Assembly: GCF_014773225.1 (NCBI RefSeq)
Contig: NZ_JACXAJ010000001.1
Span: forward strand, 248,001 to 312,000
From: Pontibacter aquaedesilientis
GTDB taxonomy: Bacteria > Bacteroidota > Bacteroidia > Cytophagales > Hymenobacteraceae
DNA: 64,000 nt
Direction of reading: 5' to 3'
Positions 1 through 9,912 of this stretch are shown here, in pieces; within the stretch, counting starts at the first letter, position 1; each line of letters opens with the position of its first letter. The translations under genes and the position numbers were made by a program. The notes beneath the pieces were generated by a model. The model ran no database searches. It worked only from the letters and a program-made list of their open reading frames with translations, and was not told where the DNA came from.

Positions 1-305
1 TTAACCGCTTCTCGGCCAGCGGCATTTGCGAGGCGCTAAGCAGAACGTTGCAAGGAGAAAAATTTGAGATCTTTCTGAGTGGCGGCGGCATGCACAACCC
101 GCTCCTGATCCAGAACATACAGGAAATGCTGCCCGGCGTGACTGTCCGGAACACCGAAGAACTGGGCGTTTCGCCCGACGCGAAGGAGGCTGTGCTGTTT
201 GCCACGCTGGCCAATGAGTGCCTGGTGGGCGAGCCCATCGATTTTGGGCCGGGCCAGACCCGCGTGCCCTCCGTGCTCATGGGAAAGATCAGTCTGCCGG
301 AATGA
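1..305 (+). CDS. anmK: Anhydro-N-acetylmuramic acid kinase, C-terminal part
   Basis: The reading frame is open from the window edge and ends at a TGA at 303-305. The visible ~100 residues carry the typical C-terminal signature of AnmK: FLSGGGMHNP, followed by LGVSPDAKEAVLFATLANE and a closing segment ending in LMGKISLPE. In the family this enzyme phosphorylates and opens 1,6-anhydroMurNAc to give MurNAc-6-phosphate during peptidoglycan recycling in the cytoplasm. The N-terminal part lies outside the window. It is separated by 50 bp from the SusC gene downstream, which is functionally unrelated. Confidence 0.88.
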   Translation, partial: NRFSASGICEALSRTLQGEKFEIFLSGGGMHNPLLIQNIQEMLPGVTVRNTEELGVSPDAKEAVLFATLANECLVGEPIDFGPGQTRVPSVLMGKISLPE

Positions 306-355
306 AATTGAAAACCTAGATCACCTATTATGTACAGTACAAAACAATTAGCACT

Positions 356-3300
356 ATGAGAAAAATCTACTTAGAAAGGGGAGTCGCCGTGAAGGGCGTC
401 CTCTTGTGTATGCTCCTGCTGACCATGGTAAGCCAGATTGCATGGGCACAGGTCACACGCTACACCGTAACGGGAACTGTAACAGACGCCCGCACCAAAT
501 CCCCGTTGCCGGGTGTTGTGGTTAAGTTTCAGAACCAAAACATCGCCACGGCCACCGATGGCGCCGGGCAGTATACCTTGTCGGCTAACCTGCCGGCCGG
601 TACATACCAGCTCAACTTTTCCTTCATCGGATTCAAGCCGGAATCCAGATCATTGGTGCTAGGCAGCCAGAACGACGTAACGGTGGATGCCCAGATCAGC
701 GAAGACATCGTGGGATTGGAGGAAGTGGTGGTAACCGGTACCTCGGTGGCAACGAGTAAAAAGCAACTTGGCAATGCCATCTCCACGGTTTCTGCGGCTT
801 CCCTCGAAAACAGTGTGGCCACTTCTGTCGACCAAGCATTGGCGGGTAAAGTGGCAGGTGCACAGATCTCACAAAACTCCGGTAACCCTGCTGGCGGTAT
901 CAGCGTGCGTCTGCGCGGTACCAGCACGGTGGTAGGTTCCGGTGACCCGCTTTACATCGTGGATGGTGTGATCATCAACAATGGCTCCCCGGAGCTGATT
1001 GACCTGGGTGGCTATGCCCAGAACCGCCTTGTCGATATCAACCCGAACGACATCGACCGCATTGAGATCATCAAAGGCGCTGCGGCGGCGGCCATCTACG
1101 GCTCACGGGCCAGCAACGGGGTAGTGCAGATCTTTACCAAACGCGGTAAGGAAGGAAAACCGAAAATAGACTTTTCGACCCAGTTCAGAGTGAGCGAGGT
1201 GCGCAAGACACTGGACTATAACCAATACCCGTTCCGCTTCGTGAACACACTGCCTGGTGACCTCACACAGGAGCCCGTGCAGCGCTACGACTACCAGGAC
1301 AAGATTTTCCGGACAGGATTTGGCACCGAAAACAACGTGTCTGTTTCGGGTGGTAGCGCCAACACGCAGTATTACATGAGCGGCAACTTCCTGAGAAACC
1401 AGGGTATTGTCGATAACACCAATTTCACAAGGGGAGGAGCCCGCCTGCGGGTTGACCAGACGATTAAGGATTGGCTATCTGTTTCGATGGGCGCCAACTA
1501 CGTGCTGAGCACGAGTGAGGAGATTCCGAACGGTGGACTGAGCGAGGCCTACGGGGCCCTGACAGGCTTTATCTTCAGTAACAACTTCATCAACCCTGAG
1601 CCGGTGGACGGGGTCTACCCATCTACCGCACCGACCGCCATCCTAAGAAGAACGAATCCGTTGGAAGCGATCGACCGGTTTGAGTTTGAGCAGCGCACCA
1701 ACCGTTTCATCGGCGACTTTCAGGCAAACATGACACCTATCAATGGCTTGAATATCAACTATGTGCTCGGTTACGATAATTCCACTCAGATCGGTACAGG
1801 CTTCATACCGGTAGGGAACACTACGCCATCTTACAACGCTGGTTACTCACGCCGCGCCGACCGTACCGCCTATCTGCTTAACAATGACCTGAATGCATCG
1901 TACCGCACCTTCCTGGCCGACTGGCTGGAATCCACGACAGGTATAGGGGGCACGGTGCAGACCGAAAAATATTATACCACAGGCATAACAGGTACGCAGC
2001 TTGGCCCGATTGCCCAAACCAGTACCAGCGGCGCGACCGTTGTCTCAAATGATAGCCGCATAGACCTCAATATCATGGGTTTCTTTGCGCAGCAGACTTT
2101 TGGCATTGGTGACCGACTATTCCTGACAGGAGCCGGGCGCTACGACGTGTCTTCGGTTTTTGGCGTGGACAACAGGTGGCAGTTCTATCCGAAAGTGAGT
2201 GGTAGCTACCTGGTCTCCAACGAAAAATTCTGGCAGGGCTTAAGCAGCATTGTTCCTATTTTCAAGCTGCGGGCATCGTATGGACAAGCCGGTAACCTGA
2301 CGGCCATTGGTGCTTATGAGCGCTATACCAATTATAACCCTGTTTCATTACCTGGTCAGCCTGGCGTAATACCGTCCACTCTGTTGGGTAATGCATCCAT
2401 TAAACCGGAGCGGCAGGTAGAAACCGAGGTTGGAGCTGACATGAGCCTCCTGAACGGTAGACTGGGACTGGAATTCTCGGTATACAAGAAAGATGTGAAG
2501 GATCTGTTGCTGTTCGTTGGCTTGACGCCTTCTACCGGGTATCTGAATCAATTTGCGAACATCGGTACCATGACCAACAAAGGATTCGAACTGATGCTGA
2601 CCGGTGCACCGGTGCAAACAGAGAGAATCCGCTGGACTTCCACCTTGATCTATTCCCGAAACAAGAATGAGGTGAATGACATACCGGGCGGCGTATTGAC
2701 GTTCCCGGGTGGATTTGGTCAGGTAGCAGCCGTGAACGGTTTTCCGTTGGGCTCCTTCTACAGCACGTACTTTGCCCGCAACGCTGATGGGTCTCTGCTC
2801 CTTAATCCAGCCGGCCTGCCGCAAGCCGACCGTGTAGGCCGCAACCCCGAAACCGGTCAGCCTACCGGAGCCACCAAACCGAAAGTGATCGGTGACCCGA
2901 ACCCGGACTGGACAGGATCGTGGGTGAACGAACTGATGGTTGGCAATAGCCTGTCGTTCCGTACCCAGTTTGACGCAGCCTATGGCTTTGACGTGTTCAA
3001 CTTCACGCGCCGCGTGGGAGAGCGCGACCTTTACGGTGGCCTGGCCGGTTATGAGCCGGAACTGAGAGGTGAGGTGCCAAAAGGTACGTCGGCCGCTTTG
3101 TTCGGTATTTTCGAGAATTTCATAGAAGACGGTTCTTACATTAAGCTAAGAGAGGTTTCGGTGGCCTATGACTTCAAACCCGCTTTTCTGGGTGGCAATA
3201 ACGTACGCCTCAGCCTGGCAGGCCGCAATCTGTTCTCGATTGACGATTACAGTGGCTATGATCCGGAAGTGAATGCCGCCGGCCAGAGCAACGCGGTAAG

Positions 3301-3367
3301 AGGCTTCGACTTTGTGGAGGTGCCGATACCAAGAACCTACGCACTGGGCCTTAACCTCACGTTCTAA
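356..3367 (+). CDS. SusC/RagA-family TonB-linked outer-membrane transporter
   Basis: This 1003-residue protein has a signal peptide (hydrophobic core near residues 13-28, cut after ...IAWA). A carboxypeptidase-regulatory-like beta-sandwich follows (about 35-125, VTGTVTDARTKSPLPGV), then a TonB plug (about 130-260, with PLYIVDG and AAAIYGSRASNGVVQI) and a long C-terminal beta-barrel. It should import an oligomeric nutrient through the outer membrane with TonB energy, together with the SusD-like lipoprotein 27 bp downstream. No glycosidase, protease or sigma/anti-sigma gene adjoins the pair, so the substrate cannot be read from context. The start is the first ATG giving an export signal. Confidence 0.95.
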   Translation: MRKIYLERGVAVKGVLLCMLLLTMVSQIAWAQVTRYTVTGTVTDARTKSPLPGVVVKFQNQNIATATDGAGQYTLSANLPAGTYQLNFSFIGFKPESRSLVLGSQNDVTVDAQISEDIVGLEEVVVTGTSVATSKKQLGNAISTVSAASLENSVATSVDQALAGKVAGAQISQNSGNPAGGISVRLRGTSTVVGSGDPLYIVDGVIINNGSPELIDLGGYAQNRLVDINPNDIDRIEIIKGAAAAAIYGSRASNGVVQIFTKRGKEGKPKIDFSTQFRVSEVRKTLDYNQYPFRFVNTLPGDLTQEPVQRYDYQDKIFRTGFGTENNVSVSGGSANTQYYMSGNFLRNQGIVDNTNFTRGGARLRVDQTIKDWLSVSMGANYVLSTSEEIPNGGLSEAYGALTGFIFSNNFINPEPVDGVYPSTAPTAILRRTNPLEAIDRFEFEQRTNRFIGDFQANMTPINGLNINYVLGYDNSTQIGTGFIPVGNTTPSYNAGYSRRADRTAYLLNNDLNASYRTFLADWLESTTGIGGTVQTEKYYTTGITGTQLGPIAQTSTSGATVVSNDSRIDLNIMGFFAQQTFGIGDRLFLTGAGRYDVSSVFGVDNRWQFYPKVSGSYLVSNEKFWQGLSSIVPIFKLRASYGQAGNLTAIGAYERYTNYNPVSLPGQPGVIPSTLLGNASIKPERQVETEVGADMSLLNGRLGLEFSVYKKDVKDLLLFVGLTPSTGYLNQFANIGTMTNKGFELMLTGAPVQTERIRWTSTLIYSRNKNEVNDIPGGVLTFPGGFGQVAAVNGFPLGSFYSTYFARNADGSLLLNPAGLPQADRVGRNPETGQPTGATKPKVIGDPNPDWTGSWVNELMVGNSLSFRTQFDAAYGFDVFNFTRRVGERDLYGGLAGYEPELRGEVPKGTSAALFGIFENFIEDGSYIKLREVSVAYDFKPAFLGGNNVRLSLAGRNLFSIDDYSGYDPEVNAAGQSNAVRGFDFVEVPIPRTYALGLNLTF

Positions 3368-3394
3368 TCTTCTACCATCAAAAGGAATCATAAC

Positions 3395-4711
3395 ATGAAA
3401 AATATAGCTTCTTATTTAAAAATAGGTCTGTTATCCGGCGCTTTGCTGCTAACGAGCGGCTGCGAACTGGACATACCGAACCCCAATGCGGCCAGCGACA
3501 TCGAAGTACTCAATTCACGCGAAGGTATAATTGCCCTGAGTGTGGGCATGCGACAGTTTTACTCCACTTCCGGGTTAGAGGCGGCCTTGCTATACCCTGG
3601 TGTGACAGGTCGAGAGATGAAAGGCGTGGCGACCTTTACCAATGTGCTGGAACTGGAAGCGGGCGGTACTTCATTGCCTACCTTCAACGGCAACATCCTG
3701 GGGCTCTGGGCGCGAATGCAGCGCACCATGCTCATGAGTGAGCAGACTCTGGAGAATGCCCCGAAGATCCAAACGCTGACGGGCGGTACCCTAAGCGGGG
3801 TGATGGCGCATGCACACCTGTTCAATGCGATCGCGCTGGCGAACCTGGCCAATGCATTCGAGCAGGCCAATGTTGAAACCAGCCGAACCGATAAGGTGAC
3901 GTTCAGGCCAAGAGCCGAGGTACTGGCAGAGGCCATTTTCCATCTGAACCAAGGTATAGCGTTGATCGAGGCCACCCCTATCTCGCAGGAGTTTGTGACA
4001 CAGGTGACCGGTACTGCCTTCGACCTACGCAATACGCTGTATGCCTACAACGCCAGGTATAACCTGTATGCCGGTAACTACGAGGCGGCTATTGCCAATG
4101 CCAATAAGGTGGACCTGAGCAAAAAATCAGAATTTGTGTACAGCACGCTGAGCCCCAACCCGATCTACAATACCATTTTCATACTGGCCTACTTCAGACC
4201 GCGCGATAAATTCGGTCTTCCGGATGCTCTGTTTGAGGCAGCAGATATGCGTTATCCTTTTTACATGACCGATCCGAGTGCCGATGTGGCGGGCGACCTT
4301 GTGAAAACACTGGCTGGTTTCTTCAACACACAAACGGCCAGCATACCGGTATACCTGCCCGACGAGATGAAACTCATAAAAGCAGAGGCAATACTGCGTT
4401 CGAACGGTTCGCTGGACGAGGCGCTGGCATTGATCAACCAGGTGCGGACACAGACAGCTGGCGATCCCTTTGGGGTGCATGCCGGGCTTCCGGCTTACAC
4501 AGGTCCGGTTACAAGAGAGGCGCTTTTGCTGGAGGTATACAAGCAACGCTCCGCCGAAATGTATTTGAGCGGTCAGAAGTGGGAGGATAGCCGTCGTTTC
4601 GGTCGCCCTGGCCCGCCGAGCAACACCACTGAGCGTAACCGCAACTTTTACCCATACCCGGACCAGGAGCGCCGTAACAACCCGAACACGCCAAACGATC
4701 CGGCTATTTAA
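3395..4711 (+). CDS. SusD/RagB-like outer-membrane lipoprotein
   Basis: The 438-residue product starts with a lipoprotein signal ending in LLTSGC, with Cys the likely lipidated residue, followed by ELDIPNPNAASD. The body is alpha-helical and TPR-like. The C-terminal segment around LLLEVYKQRSAEMYLSGQKW and WEDSRRFGRP is typical of the RagB/SusD family. It would sit on the cell surface as the lid of the SusC channel encoded just upstream, and both genes form one transcription unit closed by a terminator. At 438 residues it is shorter than many SusD proteins (about 500-600), as in the compact RagB/SusD subgroup. The substrate is unknown. Confidence 0.9.
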   Translation: MKNIASYLKIGLLSGALLLTSGCELDIPNPNAASDIEVLNSREGIIALSVGMRQFYSTSGLEAALLYPGVTGREMKGVATFTNVLELEAGGTSLPTFNGNILGLWARMQRTMLMSEQTLENAPKIQTLTGGTLSGVMAHAHLFNAIALANLANAFEQANVETSRTDKVTFRPRAEVLAEAIFHLNQGIALIEATPISQEFVTQVTGTAFDLRNTLYAYNARYNLYAGNYEAAIANANKVDLSKKSEFVYSTLSPNPIYNTIFILAYFRPRDKFGLPDALFEAADMRYPFYMTDPSADVAGDLVKTLAGFFNTQTASIPVYLPDEMKLIKAEAILRSNGSLDEALALINQVRTQTAGDPFGVHAGLPAYTGPVTREALLLEVYKQRSAEMYLSGQKWEDSRRFGRPGPPSNTTERNRNFYPYPDQERRNNPNTPNDPAI

Positions 4712-4750
4712 ATTTAGGCACTATACCTGAAAGGGTAGCCACCAAATAAA

Positions 4751-4800
4751 TCACCTCCTATACCTGGCTGTCAGTTTAGCCAGATATGGGAGGTGGTTTT
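4751..4800. terminator. Intrinsic terminator between convergent genes
   Basis: TCACCTCC pairs with GGAGGTGG, and inside it TGGCT pairs with AGCCA around a short loop. A run of T follows on the plus strand, and an AT-rich tract follows on the minus strand (GATTTATTT when read in reverse). It lies between susD (+) and the GAF gene (-), so it probably serves both. Confidence 0.75.
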
Positions 4801-4822
4801 GTAATGGGCAGGTATAAAAGCC

Positions 4823-5347
4823 CTAAATATTACTTTTGAGTTTGTTCAGTTCTTCTTCTATGGCCGGACTCAGCACCAGGATGAGGTGCTCGGAGAAAGC
4901 GGGGTTTTCAAGCGGTTTTGCGTCCATCAGCGCGATAAGGCCAATCGGCTCGCTTTCTTCACTTAAAAAAATACTGCCCAGGTAGCTTTCGATATTTAAC
5001 TCCTGCAGTTCGGCATCTTCCGGAAAATTCTTGGAAACATTGAAAGGGTAATAGCAGAACTTTTGGGTGAGCACTGAGTCACAGGGCGTATGCTGAAGCG
5101 GGTAGGTGAAGTTATCGACCACTTTTTTGTTTTTCAGGAAAATGCAGGTCGTGATGTGCTGGTTGTCGTCAGACAGCAGACCGATCAGAACGTACAGGGC
5201 TCCGGTGTGCTCTGCAATAAAAACCCCTACCTCGTGCAAGAAGTTATCGTGCCTGGCTTTGGACGTGAGCGAAATCGCCGCTTCCAGTGTGGCATGCTCC
5301 TGCTCGCCCAGTTCATAATTCCAGTGATGAACAAATCTGTATTCCAT
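4823..5347 (-). CDS. GAF-domain sensor protein
   Basis: The 174-residue soluble protein is essentially one GAF domain. The core is FTYPLQHTPCDSVL, then KFCYYPFNVSKNFPEDAEL, then ESYLGSIFLSEESEPIGLIA and LMDAKPL. This matches the small-molecule-binding GAF type seen at the N-terminus of many bacterial kinases. No output domain is attached, so it may act by protein contact or be a remnant of a larger sensor. It has no signal peptide. It converges on the SusD gene and has its own upstream region. The ligand is unknown. Confidence 0.75.
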   Translation of the reverse strand: MEYRFVHHWNYELGEQEHATLEAAISLTSKARHDNFLHEVGVFIAEHTGALYVLIGLLSDDNQHITTCIFLKNKKVVDNFTYPLQHTPCDSVLTQKFCYYPFNVSKNFPEDAELQELNIESYLGSIFLSEESEPIGLIALMDAKPLENPAFSEHLILVLSPAIEEELNKLKSNI

Positions 5348-5557
5348 TGATTTCTCCCTACAGCTTTTCCCTACTTACAAAACTAAGGAAATACCTATTA
5401 AGTTGCCATTCACGTAATTTCAATTTGTGAGAGACTTACACTATACCGTGAACCGGCGCCAGACAAGGGCTAGTTCACCATAAAAAATCTGCCTGTCTGG
5501 CGGCTTTAGTCCGTATTCTGTGAACAGAACGCAATCTTAACCTAACTTAAACCATAT

Positions 5558-6337
5558 ATGCTTCCTGATAACCGCTGGCCGGTCCAATATTTCGGCAAAA
5601 GATTCTGTACGCTGCTGTGGCTTGTTGCCTTCTCGATGCTGGTGAGTTTCCGGGCAGAGGCGCAGGTGATTTACAAGGGAGGCTCCAATGTGCAGCTCCT
5701 TTACGGGCGCAACCTCAATCAGTCGGGGCAGCTCGCTACCATCACCCTGGAGCATTTTGGGGATGTCGGTGCATTTGAGCACTTCGGTTTTGCAGACCTG
5801 TTCAACGATGCCAGCCTGGCTGCTCCCAACCTGTACCTAGAGTGGTACCCGAAACTCAGCCTGAGCCGTGCCACGAAAAGTGAGGTGAGCCTGGGGCCGA
5901 TAAGCGATGTGCTGGTAGGCGGCGGCATTAACGTGCTGTTCGGCGGCACAGAAGACTTTTTCGCCTACACGGCAGGTCCGGCGTTCAAATTCCGTATACC
6001 TGGCCAGGGCTTACTGCAACTCGAAACTTATTACTACAAACAGCATGGCGCTGAATACCACGGCACCTACCAGATTACGCCGAGCTGGGACATTCCTATA
6101 CCTATAGCAGCGCGTGCCCGTTTTCGTTTCCGGGGTTTCATGGATTTTATAGGAGATCGCGGGCCGGGTACCACGCAATACCTCACGCAGCCACAACTTT
6201 TCGTGGATATGGGTAATTTCTGGGAAAAGCCCGGCAAGGTATACGTTGGTTCGGAGTGGCGCTACTGGCACAACGTAGTCGGTATAGCAGGGCTTAATGA
6301 GTCGATTTTGCAGGCCAACGTGCTCTTTACACTGTAA
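5558..6337 (+). CDS. Outer-membrane beta-barrel protein, Tsx/DUF5020-like
   Basis: The 259-residue protein has an N-terminal hydrophobic export segment (about residues 17-33, ending ...SFRAEAQ). Alternating amphipathic strands follow, with a closing strand ILQANVLFTL that ends in an aromatic plus hydrophobic residues, as outer-membrane barrels do. The pattern LATITLEHFGDVGAFEHFGF, then YLEWYPKLSLSR and WEKPGKVYVGSEWRYWHN, resembles the nucleoside-specific channel (Tsx) and DUF5020 families. The barrel topology is fairly clear; nucleoside specificity is inference. The start is the first ATG, and the export signal begins about 16 residues in. Confidence 0.6.
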   Translation: MLPDNRWPVQYFGKRFCTLLWLVAFSMLVSFRAEAQVIYKGGSNVQLLYGRNLNQSGQLATITLEHFGDVGAFEHFGFADLFNDASLAAPNLYLEWYPKLSLSRATKSEVSLGPISDVLVGGGINVLFGGTEDFFAYTAGPAFKFRIPGQGLLQLETYYYKQHGAEYHGTYQITPSWDIPIPIAARARFRFRGFMDFIGDRGPGTTQYLTQPQLFVDMGNFWEKPGKVYVGSEWRYWHNVVGIAGLNESILQANVLFTL

Positions 6338-6410
6338 GGAGATAGCCAGCCTAGGACACAGGAATTATTCGCACGCAGGATTTTATGCTTTCGGTCACTT
6401 TTTCAAACGG

Positions 6411-8936
6411 TCACCTTTTCAAAAACGGGGCAGTTTTGCTTTTTCCGGACCTGGCCACCTGCTCCGGTGTTCCGGCTACTACTACGTTGCCACCTTCCTC
6501 ACCTGCTCCCGGGCCAATATCGATTACCCAGTCGCTGGCGGCGACTACGCGCATGTCGTGCTCTACTACGATCACGGTATTGCCGGCCTCTACCAATTTG
6601 TTCAGTTGGGTCATCAGTTTTTCAACGTCGGCTGGGTGCAGACCGGTAGTGGGCTCATCGAGTATGTAGAGCGTGTTTCCGCGCTGCGATCGTTGCAGTT
6701 CCGTGGCCAGTTTGATGCGTTGCGCTTCGCCGCCCGAAAGCTCTGTGGCTGGCTGACCGAGCCTCAAATAGCCCAAGCCTACTTCCCTTAGCACAGTAAG
6801 AGCCCGATGCACGGCCGGTTCCTCGTCAAAGAACTGCCAGGCGGTATCCACGGTCATGTCCAGCACTTCGGCTATGTTCTTGTCGCGGTAGGTTACCTCC
6901 AGGGTTTTGGCGTTGTAGCGGGCACCCTGGCAAACCGGGCAGGGGGCATATACGCTGGGCAGAAAAAGTAACTCCACCATCACAAAGCCCTCCCCCTGGC
7001 AGTTTTCGCAGCGGCCCTTGGCTACATTGAAGGAGAAACGACCGGCGTCATAGCGGCGAGACTTCGCCATGGGTGTTGCGGCAAACAGCTTGCGCACATG
7101 GTCAAACAAGCCGGTGTAGGTGGCCATGTTGGAGCGCGGGGTACGCCCGATTGGTTTCTGGTCTACGCGCACCATTCGTTTTATGTGCTCTAGCCCTTCC
7201 GTGATATGCCCTGCCGAGTGGATTGGGGCGGCCCGTTCCAGTTCATCGCCTTCCTCTTCCTCCACGGGTAGTTCATGGCCCAGGTGCGCGGCCACTAACT
7301 CAACCAGTACCTGGCTGACCAGGCTCGATTTGCCCGATCCCGACACGCCTGTTACAGCGGTGAATACGCCCAACGGAAACGCAGCAGACAGGTTGTGCAG
7401 GTTGTTCCGGGTCACACCCTCCAGCCGCAGCCAGGCTTTAGGTGCTCTAGGCTGGCTGTTGAGTCCTGCAGATTTGCCAAACAGGAAGGCGCCGGTGCGG
7501 GAAGCCTTGATTTTTCGCAGTCCTTCCGGCGGTCCGCTATACAGAATCTCGCCACCTTTCTCACCTGCAGCCGGGCCAACGTCCACAATCCAGTCAGCAT
7601 GCCGGATCACTTCCATATCGTGCTCCACGATGAAGAGCGAATTGCCCGCTTGCTTGAGCCCGTCCAGTGCCTTGAGCAGCGCCACCGTATCGGCGGGGTG
7701 CAGACCTGCCGAAGGCTCGTCGAGCACGTAAACCACGCCAAACAGATGGGAGTAGAGTTGGGTGGCCAGCCGCAAACGCTGTAGTTCTCCCGGCGACAGG
7801 GTAGGGGTGCTGCGCTCCAGCGACAGGTAACCCAGACCCAGATCCAGCAATACGTTAATGCGGGCGCAGAGATCCTCGGCGATGCGTTGCGCCACAATGG
7901 TCTGCTCCGGATGGTCAGCTTCCTGCTGCTCGTGTCCTTTGGCTGTACCGTCGGCAAATGGGCGTAGTATACCTGCCACCCGCTTCAGCGGCAACCTGGA
8001 CAGCTCAGTGATATCAAGACCGGCAAACTTTACAGACAAGGACTCGGGGCGCAGGCGCTTGCCCTGGCAGGTAGGGCAGTCGGTACTCAGCATATACTGC
8101 ATCACCCGCCGTTTCATGAGCGGGCTGTTGGTATGGGCGAAGGTATGGAACACGTGCCGACGGGCACTGCTGAACGTGCCCATGTAATTTGGCTCCTCTT
8201 TGCGTTTGAGGGCGCCTTGCGTTTGCTCGGGGGTATAGCCGGGGTATACTGGCACAACGGGCTGCTCCTCTGTGAAGAGTATCCAGTCGCGGTCTTTTTG
8301 GGGCAGGTCGCGCCAGGGCTTGTCTACGTCGTAGCCAAGCGTTACCAGTATGTCGCGTTGGTTTTGTCCGCCCCAGGCAGTGGGCCATGCCGCAATCGCC
8401 CGCTCCCTGATCGTGAGCGAGTCGTCGGGCACCATCGACTTTTCGGTGACTTCATAGATGCGGCCCAGGCCATGGCAGGTAGGGCAGGCACCCTCGGCGG
8501 TATTGGGCGAAAATGCCTCTGCATAGATGATGGACTGCCCCAGTGGGTAGTCGCCTGCGCGGGAATAAAGCATGCGCAGCAGGTTAGAGAGCGTGGTTAC
8601 GCTACCAACCGAGGAGCGTGTGGTAGGTGTGCCGCGTTGCTGCTGTAAGGCTACGGCCGGTGGCAAACCATTGATGGCGTCCACTTCCGGCACGGCCATC
8701 TGGTGAAACAACCTGCGGGCATAGGGCGAAACGGATTCCAGGTAGCGGCGCTGCGCCTCGGCGTAAAGCGTTCCGAAGGCCAGCGACGATTTGCCCGAGC
8801 CGGATACGCCCGTGAATACCACCAGGGCATCGCGCGGTATGGCCAGGCTGATGTTTTTCAGGTTATGTTCGCGTGCACCGCGTATCTCTACGAAGCCGGT
8901 AAACTCTTTGGGTTGTGCTTTATTGTCTTTTGTCAT
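6411..8936 (-). CDS. UvrA2-type excinuclease ABC subunit A paralogue
   Basis: The 841-residue protein has two ABC ATPase modules. Module I has a Walker [10 protein letters not shown] near residue 41, [16 protein letters not shown], a variant signature LSPGELQRL and Walker [14 protein letters not shown]. Module II has [13 protein letters not shown], the full zinc module CENC...CPVC, signature LSGGEAQRI and [13 protein letters not shown]. It is about 100 residues shorter than canonical UvrA, and the first zinc module shows only one CxxC pair (AEGACPTC). Both points fit the UvrA2/DrrC-like class, often linked to DNA-damage or DNA-intercalating-drug tolerance and lacking normal UvrB interaction. 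It is third in a minus-strand run after a histidine kinase and a VLRF1 protein. Confidence 0.88.
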   Translation of the reverse strand: MTKDNKAQPKEFTGFVEIRGAREHNLKNISLAIPRDALVVFTGVSGSGKSSLAFGTLYAEAQRRYLESVSPYARRLFHQMAVPEVDAINGLPPAVALQQQRGTPTTRSSVGSVTTLSNLLRMLYSRAGDYPLGQSIIYAEAFSPNTAEGACPTCHGLGRIYEVTEKSMVPDDSLTIRERAIAAWPTAWGGQNQRDILVTLGYDVDKPWRDLPQKDRDWILFTEEQPVVPVYPGYTPEQTQGALKRKEEPNYMGTFSSARRHVFHTFAHTNSPLMKRRVMQYMLSTDCPTCQGKRLRPESLSVKFAGLDITELSRLPLKRVAGILRPFADGTAKGHEQQEADHPEQTIVAQRIAEDLCARINVLLDLGLGYLSLERSTPTLSPGELQRLRLATQLYSHLFGVVYVLDEPSAGLHPADTVALLKALDGLKQAGNSLFIVEHDMEVIRHADWIVDVGPAAGEKGGEILYSGPPEGLRKIKASRTGAFLFGKSAGLNSQPRAPKAWLRLEGVTRNNLHNLSAAFPLGVFTAVTGVSGSGKSSLVSQVLVELVAAHLGHELPVEEEEGDELERAAPIHSAGHITEGLEHIKRMVRVDQKPIGRTPRSNMATYTGLFDHVRKLFAATPMAKSRRYDAGRFSFNVAKGRCENCQGEGFVMVELLFLPSVYAPCPVCQGARYNAKTLEVTYRDKNIAEVLDMTVDTAWQFFDEEPAVHRALTVLREVGLGYLRLGQPATELSGGEAQRIKLATELQRSQRGNTLYILDEPTTGLHPADVEKLMTQLNKLVEAGNTVIVVEHDMRVVAASDWVIDIGPGAGEEGGNVVVAGTPEQVARSGKSKTAPFLKR

Positions 8937-9071
8937 GAGCAGGTTCAGGTATCAGGTAGGGCGCAGGTATACAATAACCGCTACAGTGAATGGGTGCGTA
9001 TACGCAAAATCCGGTAAAACTATCTCAGAAACGAAGCAACAGGTATAGGAAAGCAGCAGTTGTTGTGGTGC

Positions 9072-9881
9072 CTACCAGTCTTCTATGGTATCTTCCTCAT
9101 CATCCGGGTCATGGCCAGTGAAATCATCTTCCCAATCGTCTGTTATATAAACCTCATCATCTAAGGTATAGGCATCGTTCAGATCCTCCTCAGCAGCTGC
9201 GGTGGAGGAAAGCTGGTCCAGGAAATCCTGCAGCACAGGCACAGCGGCAAACCCGGTGTCGGTGAGGCTAATCAGCTCCCCGCACTGCAGAAAGCGGTTG
9301 GTGTCGAGCAGCACGTCGTAGATGGGGGTATGGATGTGCTTTGGGATTTTGTACAGACGCGGGTCGTCTTTGGTGAAAGGGGTTCTGACTTTGGAATTGA
9401 ACAGGTAAGGAATAAGCGTTTTGGAGCAGCTGATGGCGATGCGCTGTACCTCATGCTCCTCGAAATACTCCTGCAGCCGACCGTTGATGTTTTCAAAGAA
9501 TTCTAATGTTTCGCCTAACCGCACCCGTGAACCTGCCCGGGACTTGCCTTTGGTTTTGAGGTACTTGATCTGGCTTTTGCCCTGTTTTTTGCGCACCATG
9601 TACGAACGGAATACCTTATGGTCCAGGCAGCGGCCGTTCTCAAAATAACCCAATGCGCAGCTACCCGATTGTATTAGCAGGATCACGTAGTTCATGTGCT
9701 TCTCCAACGCAATACCTGTGTATGGCAACGGTAGCGGCAACCTGAAGTATACCTGCTCATTCCCACCTTCATCCAGAAGCGCGAGCCGGTGCTTGTCGGG
9801 GTCATACTCTGTGCGCACAGCGGAGGCCTCGAGGGTTCGGAGCAGTTCAGCGGCTTTGTCTTTGGGCAGAAATCGGTTCAT
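9072..9881 (-). CDS. VLRF1-type (Vms1/ANKZF1-like) peptidyl-tRNA hydrolase homologue
   Basis: The 269-residue protein contains HKVFRSYMVRKKQGKSQ, followed by KGKSRAGSRVRL and ETLEFFENINGRL. This is the core of the Vms1-like release-factor domain: in the eukaryotic members ANKZF1/Vms1 the same region reads HR-YTVR-K-G--Q with a later SAG--LRRYNE. The catalytic-loop Gln aligns with Q104 here. The eukaryotic enzymes release nascent chains from stalled large ribosomal subunits, so a ribosome-rescue role is plausible but inferred. The last ~50 residues are highly acidic and probably disordered. It starts 31 bp after the histidine kinase stop and precedes UvrA2 by 135 bp. Confidence 0.7.
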   Translation of the reverse strand: MNRFLPKDKAAELLRTLEASAVRTEYDPDKHRLALLDEGGNEQVYFRLPLPLPYTGIALEKHMNYVILLIQSGSCALGYFENGRCLDHKVFRSYMVRKKQGKSQIKYLKTKGKSRAGSRVRLGETLEFFENINGRLQEYFEEHEVQRIAISCSKTLIPYLFNSKVRTPFTKDDPRLYKIPKHIHTPIYDVLLDTNRFLQCGELISLTDTGFAAVPVLQDFLDQLSSTAAAEEDLNDAYTLDDEVYITDDWEDDFTGHDPDDEEDTIEDW

Positions 9882-9912
9882 GGGTATTGGGCGGAGAGGC
9901 AGACGAGCTGTT

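Noticed and set aside
2348-2824. A 158-codon frame on the minus strand within susC
   Set aside because: No recognisable domain, and it overlaps the clear SusC barrel.
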